Shown: piece after piece, positions 16,207 to 24,106 of the stretch | How the letters are laid out: each line of letters opens with the position of its first letter | Position numbering within the stretch: position 1 is the first letter of the stretch | DNA from: Methanocella conradii HZ254 | GTDB taxonomy: Archaea; Halobacteriota; Methanocellia; Methanocellales; Methanocellaceae | Direction of reading: 5' to 3' | DNA: 64,000 nt | Assembly (NCBI RefSeq): GCF_000251105.1 | Contig: NC_017034.1 | Coordinates: forward strand, 1,240,001-1,304,000 | Made by a program: the position numbers and the translations under genes | The notes under the pieces: model-generated | Databases searched by the model: none | Told to the model about the DNA's origin: nothing | Seen by the model: the letters and a program-made list of their open reading frames with translations, nothing else

Positions 16207-16662
16207 CTACATGGGCGGCCCTTCCTCCTTGACCCTCTCGACCATGACCATCTCCGCCAGGTCTTCCACCCCGTCGACGCCTCTTATCTTGTCGTTGATG
16301 GTCCGGTTCAGCTCATCAAGGCTCTTCGCCCAGACCTTTATCATGAGGTCGTACTCGCCCAGCACGCTATACACCTCCGTGACCTCCGGGAGGGATGCCA
16401 GCGAGTTTTTTGCCTCATCATGTTTTTCGGTGTCGGTCTGCACGAGGATGACTGCCATGACGCCGTACCCCGATGCCACGGGGTCCACCCTTACGGTAAG
16501 CTTCACCAGCCCTTTTTTTATCATGCGTTTTAGGCGGTGCTGGATGGTGGCGTCCGCGATGCCCGTTCGCCGGGACATCTCCAGGTAGCTCATCCTGGCG
16601 TTTTCCCTGAGGAGCCTGAGGATAGAAAGGTCTGTATCGTCCAGTTCAGATTCATTATCCAT
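16207..16662 (-). CDS. Lrp/AsnC family transcriptional regulator
   Basis: A 151-residue Lrp-type regulator: N-terminal helix-turn-helix (LDDTDLSILRLLRENARMSY, then TGIADATIQHRLKRMIKKG) and a C-terminal RAM effector domain (VLGEYDLMIKVWAKSLDEL). It is first in the cluster with the MgtE-like and NRAMP genes, 9 bases before the former, so it may control this transporter. The start is the ATG at 16662; a TTG at 16707 lies inside a palindrome that looks like its own operator. Confidence 0.9.
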   Translation of the reverse strand: MDNESELDDTDLSILRLLRENARMSYLEMSRRTGIADATIQHRLKRMIKKGLVKLTVRVDPVASGYGVMAVILVQTDTEKHDEAKNSLASLPEVTEVYSVLGEYDLMIKVWAKSLDELNRTINDKIRGVDGVEDLAEMVMVERVKEEGPPM

Positions 16663-16692
16663 ATCTATCCAGGTTTCTCCTTCGATGGATAT

Positions 16693-16707
16693 TTGGTAAT
16701 TGACCAA
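16693..16707. promoter_or_regulatory. Palindromic operator upstream of lrp gene
   Basis: TTGGT-AATTG-ACCAA has perfect 5-base arms, 31 bases before the lrp-like start; a further half-site TACCAAT occurs at about 16733-16739. The position fits autoregulation by the encoded Lrp-family protein, and the gap is divergent toward the DUF1059 gene. Confidence 0.45.
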
Positions 16708-16828
16708 TAATAGTATTTAAAATTTGTTTTTTTACCAATAAAAGCGCCGTAAACTAGTAGAATTAAAAGCCAATAAGTTAATCAGAAAATTATATAACTT
16801 TGATTTATAAACTATGTCTGGCGATGGT

Positions 16829-16996
16829 ATGGCACAGGAGTTTAGCTGCAAAGATGCGGGAGTGCCGGCGTGCTCCTTCATGGTGCGGGACGAGAACGTC
16901 GACGAGCTCGTCAACATCGTGCAGAGGCACGCGAGCATGTTCCATAATGAAGCGCTGGGGAAGGAAGACGTACTTAAGCATACTAAAAAGGTATAG
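16829..16996 (+). CDS. DUF1059 small protein
   Basis: A 55-residue protein with the DUF1059 pattern: MAQEFSCKDAGVPACSFMVR, an E/D-rich helix (DENVDELVNIVQRHASM) and a short tail. Members are small, widespread in archaea and actinobacteria, and of unknown role. The TATA box TTATATAAC at 16790-16798 predicts transcript start near 16819, which favours this ATG over one at 16814. Confidence 0.8.
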   Translation: MAQEFSCKDAGVPACSFMVRDENVDELVNIVQRHASMFHNEALGKEDVLKHTKKV

Positions 16997-17011
16997 CGGG
17001 GCATACGCCTT

Positions 17012-18031
17012 TTAGCTCATTTTTTTATCGGCTACAGTGCCCATGGCTCCAGCCCTTAGCGCTTCAAGCCTTTCGAGCCGCTCCTCTACGTACTCGTATT
17101 CCTCTGAGTACGTCGGCCCCATCGTGATGAAGCTTCTTTTGTAGTCTGCCATCTTTAGCTCGGCCAGGTCTAGCATGAACTCCCGCTCACCCAGGCGGCC
17201 TGCCTCTTTTATCAGGAAATCCATGATGACTCGCTCCAGCCCCCACTCCGCCTCAAGGTACCACTCGAGGGCACGGGTTAAGAAGCCCCGCCTCTCGCCA
17301 TCCAGCCGGTAGGCTGCGGCCACATCCCCATACAGGTCCATTGCCGTTGCGAAAAAGTTACGCATCAGCCCGTCAGAGTCATCCAGACTCGTGTAGTTCT
17401 CCACCACCGCCTCGATTACTGGAGCCAGCGCATCCATGGCCGCCTCAAAATCGCCAGACCGAAAAACGTCAGAAGAGTACTCCCGGAAAATGTCAAGCCT
17501 CTTAACTATCTCCCTAACGTTAAGATAGTCTACATACTCCCTGGAAAAAATGGCGCGCATCTCCCGCTCCACGAAGCCCTTCACCTCGGCCCGGGGAAGC
17601 AGCCGCAGGCTCACCACGTAAAACGCATCCGGGTCGTACTTGATCATGTCCATGACTATTTCGACAAGCGTGTCCTTGTCCATCTTTTTTAGAAGGCTTT
17701 CAGACTGCCCCAGGTCCTTATACATGCCAGGATTTTTGAGCCATCCATACAGGACGGCGGCCATGTGCTTACAGTACCCGAAGGCGTAGGGGCAGGTACA
17801 CGAAGCGACGAGCCTTCCTCCTCTCACATCTACCCTGACCTGGTAGTTCTGGGGAAGCGTTCCCCGGCACTCGGCCATGATGCTATCCCCGTAGATGAAT
17901 GGCCTCACGACGCGCCCCTGCTCGAAGTACCTGACGCCTCGCTCAAAGACCCGCTCCTCGAATAGCCTCCTGACCTCGTCTTCTTTTAGCTCCCTGAGGC
18001 CATGCGCAATTGAAGGCGCCCTCGCGTCCAT
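17012..18031 (-). CDS. SWIM zinc-finger protein
   Basis: A 339-residue protein with a SWIM zinc finger near residue 78 (CTCPYAFGYCKHMAAVLYGW: CxCx6CxH) preceded by a beta-rich segment (YQVRVDVRGGRLVAS). The rest is helical with TPR-like features (LTRALEWYLEAEWGLERVIM). SWIM fingers bind DNA or proteins and occur with SNF2 helicases and recombination mediators; no partner is adjacent. Alone it cannot be assigned a pathway. Confidence 0.82.
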   Translation of the reverse strand: MDARAPSIAHGLRELKEDEVRRLFEERVFERGVRYFEQGRVVRPFIYGDSIMAECRGTLPQNYQVRVDVRGGRLVASCTCPYAFGYCKHMAAVLYGWLKNPGMYKDLGQSESLLKKMDKDTLVEIVMDMIKYDPDAFYVVSLRLLPRAEVKGFVEREMRAIFSREYVDYLNVREIVKRLDIFREYSSDVFRSGDFEAAMDALAPVIEAVVENYTSLDDSDGLMRNFFATAMDLYGDVAAAYRLDGERRGFLTRALEWYLEAEWGLERVIMDFLIKEAGRLGEREFMLDLAELKMADYKRSFITMGPTYSEEYEYVEERLERLEALRAGAMGTVADKKMS

Positions 18032-18085
18032 GATTAGCTCTACTATTCGAGTGGATAAAACGTTAAGCAGAAAAGTGTAAGGATT

Positions 18086-18184
18086 TTACTTTGCCTTCCC
18101 GTACATGCAGTAGAACGTGTCTTTGAGCTTATACTTAGTGTATGCCGGACAGCCGGCGGGGCAGATGCAGCTTAATAGCGTCTT
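18086..18184 (-). pseudogene. Short DUF2769-like Cys-rich remnant
   Basis: A 32-codon open frame with no ATG, GTG or TTG at its head reads SCICPAGCPAYTKYKLKDTF then YCMYGKAK. It matches the C-terminal half of the DUF2769 protein encoded at 21692-21919 (CxC...CP...L...YYCxxG). It lies in the 172-base gap between the SWIM and PflX-type genes, downstream of a TATA-like TTTATATAA. Either a non-standard start is used or this is a decayed copy. Confidence 0.45.
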
Positions 18185-18203
18185 TTATTTATATAAATTT
18201 ATA

Positions 18204-19214
18204 TTATACGAGGTTGGCGAGGCCCGCGTTCTTGGCAATTTCCATGGCCCTGAGCGCCTCTGCCCTCGTGAGGGTGCGGTTTATCTCCGGAAACATCGAC
18301 GCCCTGTACTCCGGGAAGTACTGGAACATGAGGTTGAACCGCACATCCCTGCCAAGGTTTCGGGCGCACCACTCCACGATGGGTTTGGTGCAGCACTCCA
18401 CGTGGCCCGGCAGGACTAGCTGCCTGACAAGGACTTCGGCCTGGGCTTTAGCGTCCAAAAAAGCCCTCGTAGTAACCGCCCAGTAATTCTTACCACTCGA
18501 ATACCTTTTGGCGTGCTCATCGTTACCATACCGAAAGTCGCCCAGGTAAACGTCTATAGCGCCCTCCAGCAATTTCATCGACTCCGGCGTGATATACATG
18601 TTTGAGTTCCAGACCATAGGTATGTTCGAGCTGACCTGGCCTATAATCTCCAGGATGGTGTGGAGGTGCGGCGTGGGGTCCCCTCCCACGAAGTTCACGT
18701 TCTTGCTCCCCTCCAGGTGCCTCATCTCTATGACTCTTGCCATCCTTTCCGGCTCCACCACCCTGCCCCTTATCTCGGTGGCTATAGTCCAGTTCTGGCA
18801 GTATGCGCAGGCGAAAGTGCAGCCCTCAAAAAAGATGGTGTGTGAGGGCACCAGCTCGGGTTCCTCGCCAAAGTGTAAGAACTCCGAGTAGTAGTGCGAC
18901 GTGGCGTCCACTCCGCATGCCCCGTGCCTCTCATACCTGTTTGCGCCGCACCGTATCTCGCAGAACTGGCATCGCCTCATGATGCGGGCGGCAAGCTCCT
19001 CCTTGACGTCTAAGAGCGATACGCCCTTCCTTTCAGGGGGTTTTTTATATGAGGCATAACGCTTGTTTATCTCCCGATACTCCAGGATTTTCCGGTCGTG
19101 GAGCCGCCACAGCCCCTCATCGTCGAGACTCCGAAAGCCTTCGGGCACTCCAACTGACTTCAGCAGCGTGTGCCTCGCAGGGGCGCCCTCAAGTATCCTA
19201 AAATACCTCTCCAT
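18204..19214 (-). CDS. PflX-type radical SAM protein
   Basis: A 336-residue radical SAM protein related to pyruvate formate-lyase activating enzymes (COG1313). An accessory N-terminal cluster region (RCQFCEIRCGANRYERHGAC) precedes the SAM motif CTFACAYC, then VNFVGGDPTPHLHTILEI and LVLPGHVECC. Methanogens of this group have no obvious PFL nearby, so it may activate another glycyl radical enzyme or modify a small protein. A DUF2769-like remnant is next to its stop codon. Confidence 0.85.
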   Translation of the reverse strand: MERYFRILEGAPARHTLLKSVGVPEGFRSLDDEGLWRLHDRKILEYREINKRYASYKKPPERKGVSLLDVKEELAARIMRRCQFCEIRCGANRYERHGACGVDATSHYYSEFLHFGEEPELVPSHTIFFEGCTFACAYCQNWTIATEIRGRVVEPERMARVIEMRHLEGSKNVNFVGGDPTPHLHTILEIIGQVSSNIPMVWNSNMYITPESMKLLEGAIDVYLGDFRYGNDEHAKRYSSGKNYWAVTTRAFLDAKAQAEVLVRQLVLPGHVECCTKPIVEWCARNLGRDVRFNLMFQYFPEYRASMFPEINRTLTRAEALRAMEIAKNAGLANLV

Positions 19215-19256
19215 ATCTCTTTACAAATATATGCAAATAATTATTTAAAAACTCTC

Positions 19257-19895
19257 TCAATCTATCAGCAGAAGCCCATAGGAGTCGAAGCTCGGGTGCA
19301 TGAACTTGCCATACTGGTTATCCTTACACGGTATGACCTCTATGGGCAGCCCGAGCTTCCTCACCGTAGCGAACACGTCTATCCCCACGGCCTCCATCGA
19401 TGGCCGCACCTTCTCGGCGTGCCTGCAGTCCCTCTTGAAGCTCACGTCCACAGGCCCTTTCGACTGCTCCGCCACGCACTCCTCGCAATAATAGCACGGG
19501 TATGCGCCGAATCCAAGAGCCTTATAGTAGCCCGAGTAGAAGGCATGCTGCTCAAGCTCATAGACGGTGTCATGAATCCACAGGATTAGAGGGGCCAGGA
19601 AAGCGTGCCAGTTCGCCGGCACCTCATCAGGGTCTATCTCTTTAATCCCCGGAATCCCTTTAAAGTGGACCAGATACGCTTTCTTATACTCTTTCAGCAT
19701 TTCCCTCGTCTGCTGCGGGCCTGGGACATAAGGGGGGCAGCTCAAGTGCTTGCCATATCCCTTGCAGCCGAACATGCACTTCCAGCGCACCCACTCGCCC
19801 ACCACGATGTCTTCAGGCGAAACCTCATGGATGCCGGCCTTATTCTTCCTTGCCAGGGCTTTTAGCTCTCTATCGAGCTTCTCATCTACTTGCAT
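19257..19895 (-). CDS. DUF2284 metal-binding protein
   Basis: A 212-residue protein with the DUF2284 signature: CMFGCKGYGKHLSCPPYVPG near the N-terminus and a second cysteine group CYYCEECVA, with a third KRDCRHAEKVRPS. The family is predicted to bind metal or an iron-sulfur cluster and is common in anaerobes. The ATG at 19895 is chosen because a BoxA (AATATATTTAAAT, about 19918-19930) lies the right distance upstream for a leaderless transcript; a longer frame to 20003 crosses the promoter. Confidence 0.85.
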   Translation of the reverse strand: MQVDEKLDRELKALARKNKAGIHEVSPEDIVVGEWVRWKCMFGCKGYGKHLSCPPYVPGPQQTREMLKEYKKAYLVHFKGIPGIKEIDPDEVPANWHAFLAPLILWIHDTVYELEQHAFYSGYYKALGFGAYPCYYCEECVAEQSKGPVDVSFKRDCRHAEKVRPSMEAVGIDVFATVRKLGLPIEVIPCKDNQYGKFMHPSFDSYGLLLID

Positions 19896-19917
19896 GGTAT
19901 GGGACTTTTGGAGCATA

Positions 19918-19930
19918 AATTTAAATATAT
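19918..19930 (-). promoter_or_regulatory. BoxA of the DUF2284 gene
   Basis: On the minus strand AATATATTTAAAT is centred about 26-28 bases before the ATG at 19895, predicting a leaderless transcript. Confidence 0.5.
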
Positions 19931-20078
19931 TATTTTTAGGGCTTATAGAATTTGCTGAAGCCCTGAAGAAGAGCTTCGTCGCCATATTGGCATTCTTCTC
20001 CATATTTAGGGGCTATTATACTATTTACACAGGATAGATTGATTAACATGAAGCCAAAAGTCTTTTTGGTGATAACCT

Positions 20079-20249
20079 ATGGCTAGAAGTGAAGAACGTG
20101 GAGAAATGACTGTTAGGGAAGCTGGCAGGAAGGGTGGAGAGACCACCAAGAGGACCCACGGCCACGATTTTTACGTTCAAATAGGCCACAAGGGTGGGCA
20201 GAAGGTGCGGGACCTAATCCAGCGGGCAAAAAGCTCTGAGCAAACTTAG
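20079..20249 (+). CDS. Small KGG-motif hydrophilic protein
   Basis: A 56-residue, very hydrophilic protein with the repeated element of the plant Em / bacterial YciG-GsiB stress family: MTVREAGRKGGETTKRTHG then FYVQIGHKGGQKVRDLIQ. Such proteins are induced by stress or stationary phase and are disordered. GGTGAT lies 7 bases before the ATG, and a small inverted repeat (CCAAAA/TTTTGG, 20054-20069) overlaps the leader and could mask the ribosome-binding site. Confidence 0.75.
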   Translation: MARSEERGEMTVREAGRKGGETTKRTHGHDFYVQIGHKGGQKVRDLIQRAKSSEQT

Positions 20250-20345
20250 AGCCTTAGTTTTCATAATCTCTTTTTAAGCTTTTAGGCTTTTACCAGGGGT
20301 AAATATTTATAAGCGAAGCCCCTCCTGGAATAAGCTCTGATAGAG

Positions 20346-21602
20346 ATGACGATAAGTCTTGATATAGGGGGCTTCACATCCAGGTTCGACAGGCAAGTCT
20401 GGGGCCTATTTGGCGCCTCTATTATAGGGGTATTGGGCACCTCGCTCGTCATGACCTTCATGTCCATATACATGTACGAGAGCCTGGGCATGTCCATGAC
20501 GCAGGTCGGCCTGGCGGACTTCATAACGACCATAGTGGGGGCGGGGGCCGCTTACCTGGGCGGGGCGGCATGTGACGCCTATGGCCGAAAAAAGCTGCTT
20601 ATTATTGGGCTAACATTACAAATCATATCGTATTTGCTCATAAGCATCTGCATAGATACTCATGTTGCTATACCCCTTTTCATACTTGCACTCGCCTTCA
20701 ACTCGTTCAACGGCGGCCTATACAGGACCATACCGGACGTCATGATAGCAGACGTGGTAAAGCCCTCCGACCTCGTAGAAGCATATGGCCTCATACGCAT
20801 CGGCTCAAACATGGGGTGGGTCATCGGGCCAGTGCTGGGCGGGGCGTTCCTCATGTTTACCTCGTATGGCAATCTATTCTACATAACGGCGCTTACCACG
20901 CTCACGTACCTCCTCATAGCAGCATTCCTGCTGAGGGATACCAGGCCTAAGCTCCAGCCGGAGAGGCTCAGGCTCAAGGACATCGCGGTGGTCGCGGGAG
21001 ACCGGCCGTTCCTGGCATTCTGCCTCCTCATGCTATTCATGATCATCCCATACCAGCAGATGTACACCCTCTTCACGGTCTACTCGTCGGCATACGTGGG
21101 CCTGAGTAGCTTCTGGATCGGCGTGCTATACGCATTGAGCGGGCTGATGGTCGCGCTCTTCCAGTATCGCGTCTCGTCAGAGGTCAATAAGTATAAAATG
21201 ACGTCTGCGCTGGCCTTCTCGGCCGCTGTGTTCGCCATAGGCTTCTTCATGCTCTCGCTCTCGACGGCTTTCATCGTGCCGTTCATAGGCATGGCCATCA
21301 TCACGTTCGCGGAGATGATCTGGTCGCCCGCCTCCTCCACCATGCAGGCTAACCTTTCGCCCGAGAGCATGAGGGGCAGGTATTTCGGCTTTAACGGGCT
21401 GACCGGGAACATTGGCTGGGCTGTCGGCCCCCTGTTTGGCGGCATCCTGAAGGACTCGATGGGCGGCAACGTGCCCATGATGTGGGCGATAATTGGGTCC
21501 ATGTTCATTTTGTGCGTGGTTGGGTTCATGGGGCTTGACCGCGTGGTCTCAAAAAGGGCTAACATGGCAAATAAGATAGAAAAAATAGGGGCTGAGGGAT
21601 AG
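20346..21602 (+). CDS. MFS transporter
   Basis: A 418-residue, 12-helix major facilitator protein. The loop between helices 2 and 3 has the MFS motif variant GGAACDAYGRKKLLIIGL. N-terminal helices (LFGASIIGVLGTSLVMTFMS) and the central cytoplasmic loop (LRDTRPKLQPERLRLK) are clear. No neighbour points to a substrate; drug or small-molecule efflux is typical for this type. The A/T-rich TAAATATTTATAAG about 45 bases upstream is a likely BoxA. Confidence 0.88.
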   Translation: MTISLDIGGFTSRFDRQVWGLFGASIIGVLGTSLVMTFMSIYMYESLGMSMTQVGLADFITTIVGAGAAYLGGAACDAYGRKKLLIIGLTLQIISYLLISICIDTHVAIPLFILALAFNSFNGGLYRTIPDVMIADVVKPSDLVEAYGLIRIGSNMGWVIGPVLGGAFLMFTSYGNLFYITALTTLTYLLIAAFLLRDTRPKLQPERLRLKDIAVVAGDRPFLAFCLLMLFMIIPYQQMYTLFTVYSSAYVGLSSFWIGVLYALSGLMVALFQYRVSSEVNKYKMTSALAFSAAVFAIGFFMLSLSTAFIVPFIGMAIITFAEMIWSPASSTMQANLSPESMRGRYFGFNGLTGNIGWAVGPLFGGILKDSMGGNVPMMWAIIGSMFILCVVGFMGLDRVVSKRANMANKIEKIGAEG

Positions 21603-21691
21603 ATGCCTCCCTGTATCTGCCGTTGCACGAGAGAATCGAATTTATATATATTAAATGTTTAATATTATGGTATATATGGTCGGGTGAAAAG

Positions 21692-21919
21692 ATGTTCGTT
21701 GAAAACAGCCCAGAGAATAAAAGCATCTGTAAGCAGTATTGTGGCACGTGCCCGAGCTATGTCGGGGAGGGGAAGCTCCTTTTCTGTTCTCGCGGTAACA
21801 TGACGGGTACCATTGAAAAGAATGGATGCAAGTGTGGAATGTGCCCCGTGGCCATAGAGCATAAGCTGGATGGGGGCTATTACTGCATACACGGGAATCT
21901 TGATACGCTGCTCGACTAA
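21692..21919 (+). CDS. DUF2769 Cys-rich protein
   Basis: A 75-residue protein with nine cysteines: CKQYCGTCPSYVGEGKLLFC, GCKCGMCPV and a C-terminal YYCIHGN. This is the DUF2769 pattern, found chiefly in methanogens. The cysteine spacing suggests binding of zinc or iron-sulfur clusters. A frame from 21623 adds 23 residues without support, and a BoxA-like AATTTATATATATTAAA lies about 50 bases upstream of this ATG. It converges with an Spl-type radical SAM gene 10 bases away; whether the two interact is unknown. Confidence 0.8.
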   Translation: MFVENSPENKSICKQYCGTCPSYVGEGKLLFCSRGNMTGTIEKNGCKCGMCPVAIEHKLDGGYYCIHGNLDTLLD

Positions 21920-21929
21920 AGGATTTTGC

Positions 21930-22733
21930 CTAAAAGCTGAAGTGATGCTCAAGTTCGAGTTGCCGGCAAATTACTGCGGCGTCGGCCTTTAGCCTATCGA
22001 AAGTGCCATCGCCCTTGAAAAGGGCCAACCTGCACGCCTCCAGTATGGCGTGCTCATCCTTAAGGGCGTCCTCCATCCTTCCCCAGATGCCTGGCTTTAG
22101 CCTCAGGCGATCCAGCATGACATATGAAACTCCTGCGTCTTTAAGCGATTGCAGCACGCTCTCCAAAACCTCTTTGTCCACAACTCCGGGCAAAATTGGG
22201 CCTATAAAAGCCCATGTCCTTATGCCACAATCAGCCAGCGCCCTTAAAGCTTTAAGCCGCTCTCGAGGCGGTGAAGCGCCCGGCTCCACGACGGCGCTAA
22301 TGCCGCTGTCAAGCGTCGTCACGGTAAAGCCCACCTCTATCTCCCGGAACTCTCTTAATATGTCCACATCCCTGAGTACCAGCGAAGACTTAGTCTGGAT
22401 GCATACCGGGAAATCCTTTGATAGGAGCACTTCCAGGCATCTCCGCGTAAGCCCCAGCCTCTCCTCGATGGGCTGGTACGGGTCTGTGACCGTGCTGATT
22501 CCGACGACGCCCCGCCTTTTTATCCTGGCCTCCTTCTCCAATACTCGTGGCATATCGGCCTTTACATTAACAAATGAGCCCCACGATTCAGGGCCGCCAT
22601 AGCGTAAAGTCGCCGGCGCATAACAATAAATACAGCCATGACCGCAGCCAAAGTAGGGGTTCAGCGTATAGTCCAGGCCGGGAAGCCTGGATGGGCTTAA
22701 AGCGGTCTTACAGCATATCTCCCTCACTTTCAT
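21930..22733 (-). CDS. Spl-type radical SAM protein
   Basis: A 267-residue radical SAM protein of the COG1533 (SplB-like) group: SAM motif CGHGCIYCYA after YTLNPYFG, then GISTVTDPYQPIEERLGLTR and FTVTTLDSG. True spore photoproduct lyases occur in spore formers; archaeal members probably act on other substrates. Its ATG overlaps the stop of nreA (ATGA), so the two genes are translationally coupled and may share a DNA-repair context. Confidence 0.87.
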   Translation of the reverse strand: MKVREICCKTALSPSRLPGLDYTLNPYFGCGHGCIYCYAPATLRYGGPESWGSFVNVKADMPRVLEKEARIKRRGVVGISTVTDPYQPIEERLGLTRRCLEVLLSKDFPVCIQTKSSLVLRDVDILREFREIEVGFTVTTLDSGISAVVEPGASPPRERLKALRALADCGIRTWAFIGPILPGVVDKEVLESVLQSLKDAGVSYVMLDRLRLKPGIWGRMEDALKDEHAILEACRLALFKGDGTFDRLKADAAVICRQLELEHHFSF

Positions 22734-24043
22734 CCAGCTCCTCCGAAGTCAGACAGCCTGCGCTGAAACCTGCCATCCTTGAGCACAAAGCTGTTCAGGG
22801 TCCAACGCTTTATAGGTATATCAAAGCGGCTCTGCACATAAGCCAGGGCAGCCTCCAGTGAGCTAAAGGCCTCATACGGCCCCCTCAATGCAGCACGCAC
22901 GTTCTCCCTAACGTTCCACACCCCTACGGGCATAATGTAGCCGGAGTGGGCCTCCCTGAGGATGACCACCCTGGCCTGCCTCTTCTCCTTAACCAGGTAT
23001 TCAGCGGTGGCCAGCCTGGCCGCATAGTAGCACCCGCCTATCCTCGCATACTCCTTCCTGCCGCTGCCAAGCTCATGGTCGGATATGACCATGATATCCC
23101 TTCCCGCAGGGTTCCAGATGGTATCAGGGTACCACGCCTCCACAAGCTCATAGCCCCACGTCTCCGGGAGCATGAGCACTATGAAGCGGTTATCGAGCTG
23201 CCAGCTCTCAAATACCCTGAACTCGTTGATTATCGGCAGGCGCTTGACATCTTCCACCAGCGCCTCGCCTATCATGCTATCCACGGCAGTTATGCTCTGC
23301 CGCGTCGGCACGAGGCGCCGGGACTTTTTAGCGCCAAACGCCCCCATGCTAAACGCCCTCTGGATGCGAGTAACCAGCACGTCATGGCCATAAAGGCTGA
23401 GCACCGCATCCCTTGCCGGCAGGTCCGTGTCATAATGTGCCTTCTCCAGGCGTTGGTCAAGCCTAAAGTTGCCCATCTCCATTTTCTTGAGGGGGGCAGA
23501 CGGCCCGAATGGCTGCACCTCGTCGTCAAGCTCGATGCGGCCAGCGGGCTTCCTATAGAACTCGGCGCTCGTGTCTATCGGCCTGTCCGCCATGGACAAT
23601 AGCTGCAGGTCTTCTACAATTTTAGTGAAATGGTCGATTTTTTTGACGTTAACCCTGTAAAGCCCTCTTACCAGCGAGCTTCGCATGGACACGATGTCAT
23701 CGATGCTCTTGCCCAGCCACATCTCAGGGGTGTCGAGCTCCGACGTGTCGCCAAGGATTGGCGGCAGAAGAGGGCCGATGGAGACGGCAGGATATCCATA
23801 GCGCCCTACGAACACGCCCGGAGCAGAGCCCCGTATGAAGGCGTTATCAATAAACTGCTTCTGCCTGACTGCCGCATAATATTTTACCAGAAGGGGGCAC
23901 CTGGCCTTGGCGCAGAGCATCTTCGCGCCCTTACACTCGACGCACAGAGGGCGCTCCCGCTCGCCAAGAAAGCCTGCGCTCTCATGCCCACTGAAAAAGG
24001 GATTATCGAATCTGCCGGCGAAAATCGGCGTGCTATCCATCAT
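22730..24043 (-). CDS. nreA: NreA-family DNA repair protein
   Basis: A 437-residue Nre protein (DUF650/DUF651): N-terminal cysteines CVECKGAKMLCAKARCPLL, APGVFVGRYGYPAVSIGPL, and the C-terminal catalytic-like half. In Haloferax NreA acts in DNA damage repair. The C-terminus reads QRRLSDFG, which fits the PIP box (QxxLxxF) by which NreA proteins bind PCNA. A BoxA (TTATATAT, complement of 24066-24073) sits about 26 bases before ATG 24043, so I start there; GTG at 24064 would lie too close to it. Confidence 0.88.
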   Translation of the reverse strand: MMDSTPIFAGRFDNPFFSGHESAGFLGERERPLCVECKGAKMLCAKARCPLLVKYYAAVRQKQFIDNAFIRGSAPGVFVGRYGYPAVSIGPLLPPILGDTSELDTPEMWLGKSIDDIVSMRSSLVRGLYRVNVKKIDHFTKIVEDLQLLSMADRPIDTSAEFYRKPAGRIELDDEVQPFGPSAPLKKMEMGNFRLDQRLEKAHYDTDLPARDAVLSLYGHDVLVTRIQRAFSMGAFGAKKSRRLVPTRQSITAVDSMIGEALVEDVKRLPIINEFRVFESWQLDNRFIVLMLPETWGYELVEAWYPDTIWNPAGRDIMVISDHELGSGRKEYARIGGCYYAARLATAEYLVKEKRQARVVILREAHSGYIMPVGVWNVRENVRAALRGPYEAFSSLEAALAYVQSRFDIPIKRWTLNSFVLKDGRFQRRLSDFGGAG

Positions 24044-24065
24044 TAATGACATGGGCGGATGCACG

Positions 24066-24073
24066 ATATATAA
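24066..24073 (-). promoter_or_regulatory. BoxA of the nreA-spl operon
   Basis: TTATATAT on the minus strand is centred about 26 bases before the chosen nreA ATG, predicting a leaderless mRNA for nreA and the coupled radical SAM gene. Confidence 0.5.
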
Positions 24074-24106
24074 TCATCCAAAGTGGCATGAAAGTAATTC
24101 TAACGC

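Noticed and set aside
18117..18419. Plus-strand frame of 100 codons opposite the PflX-type gene
   Set aside because: It overlaps the Cys-rich remnant and the radical SAM gene in antisense and has no recognisable domain.
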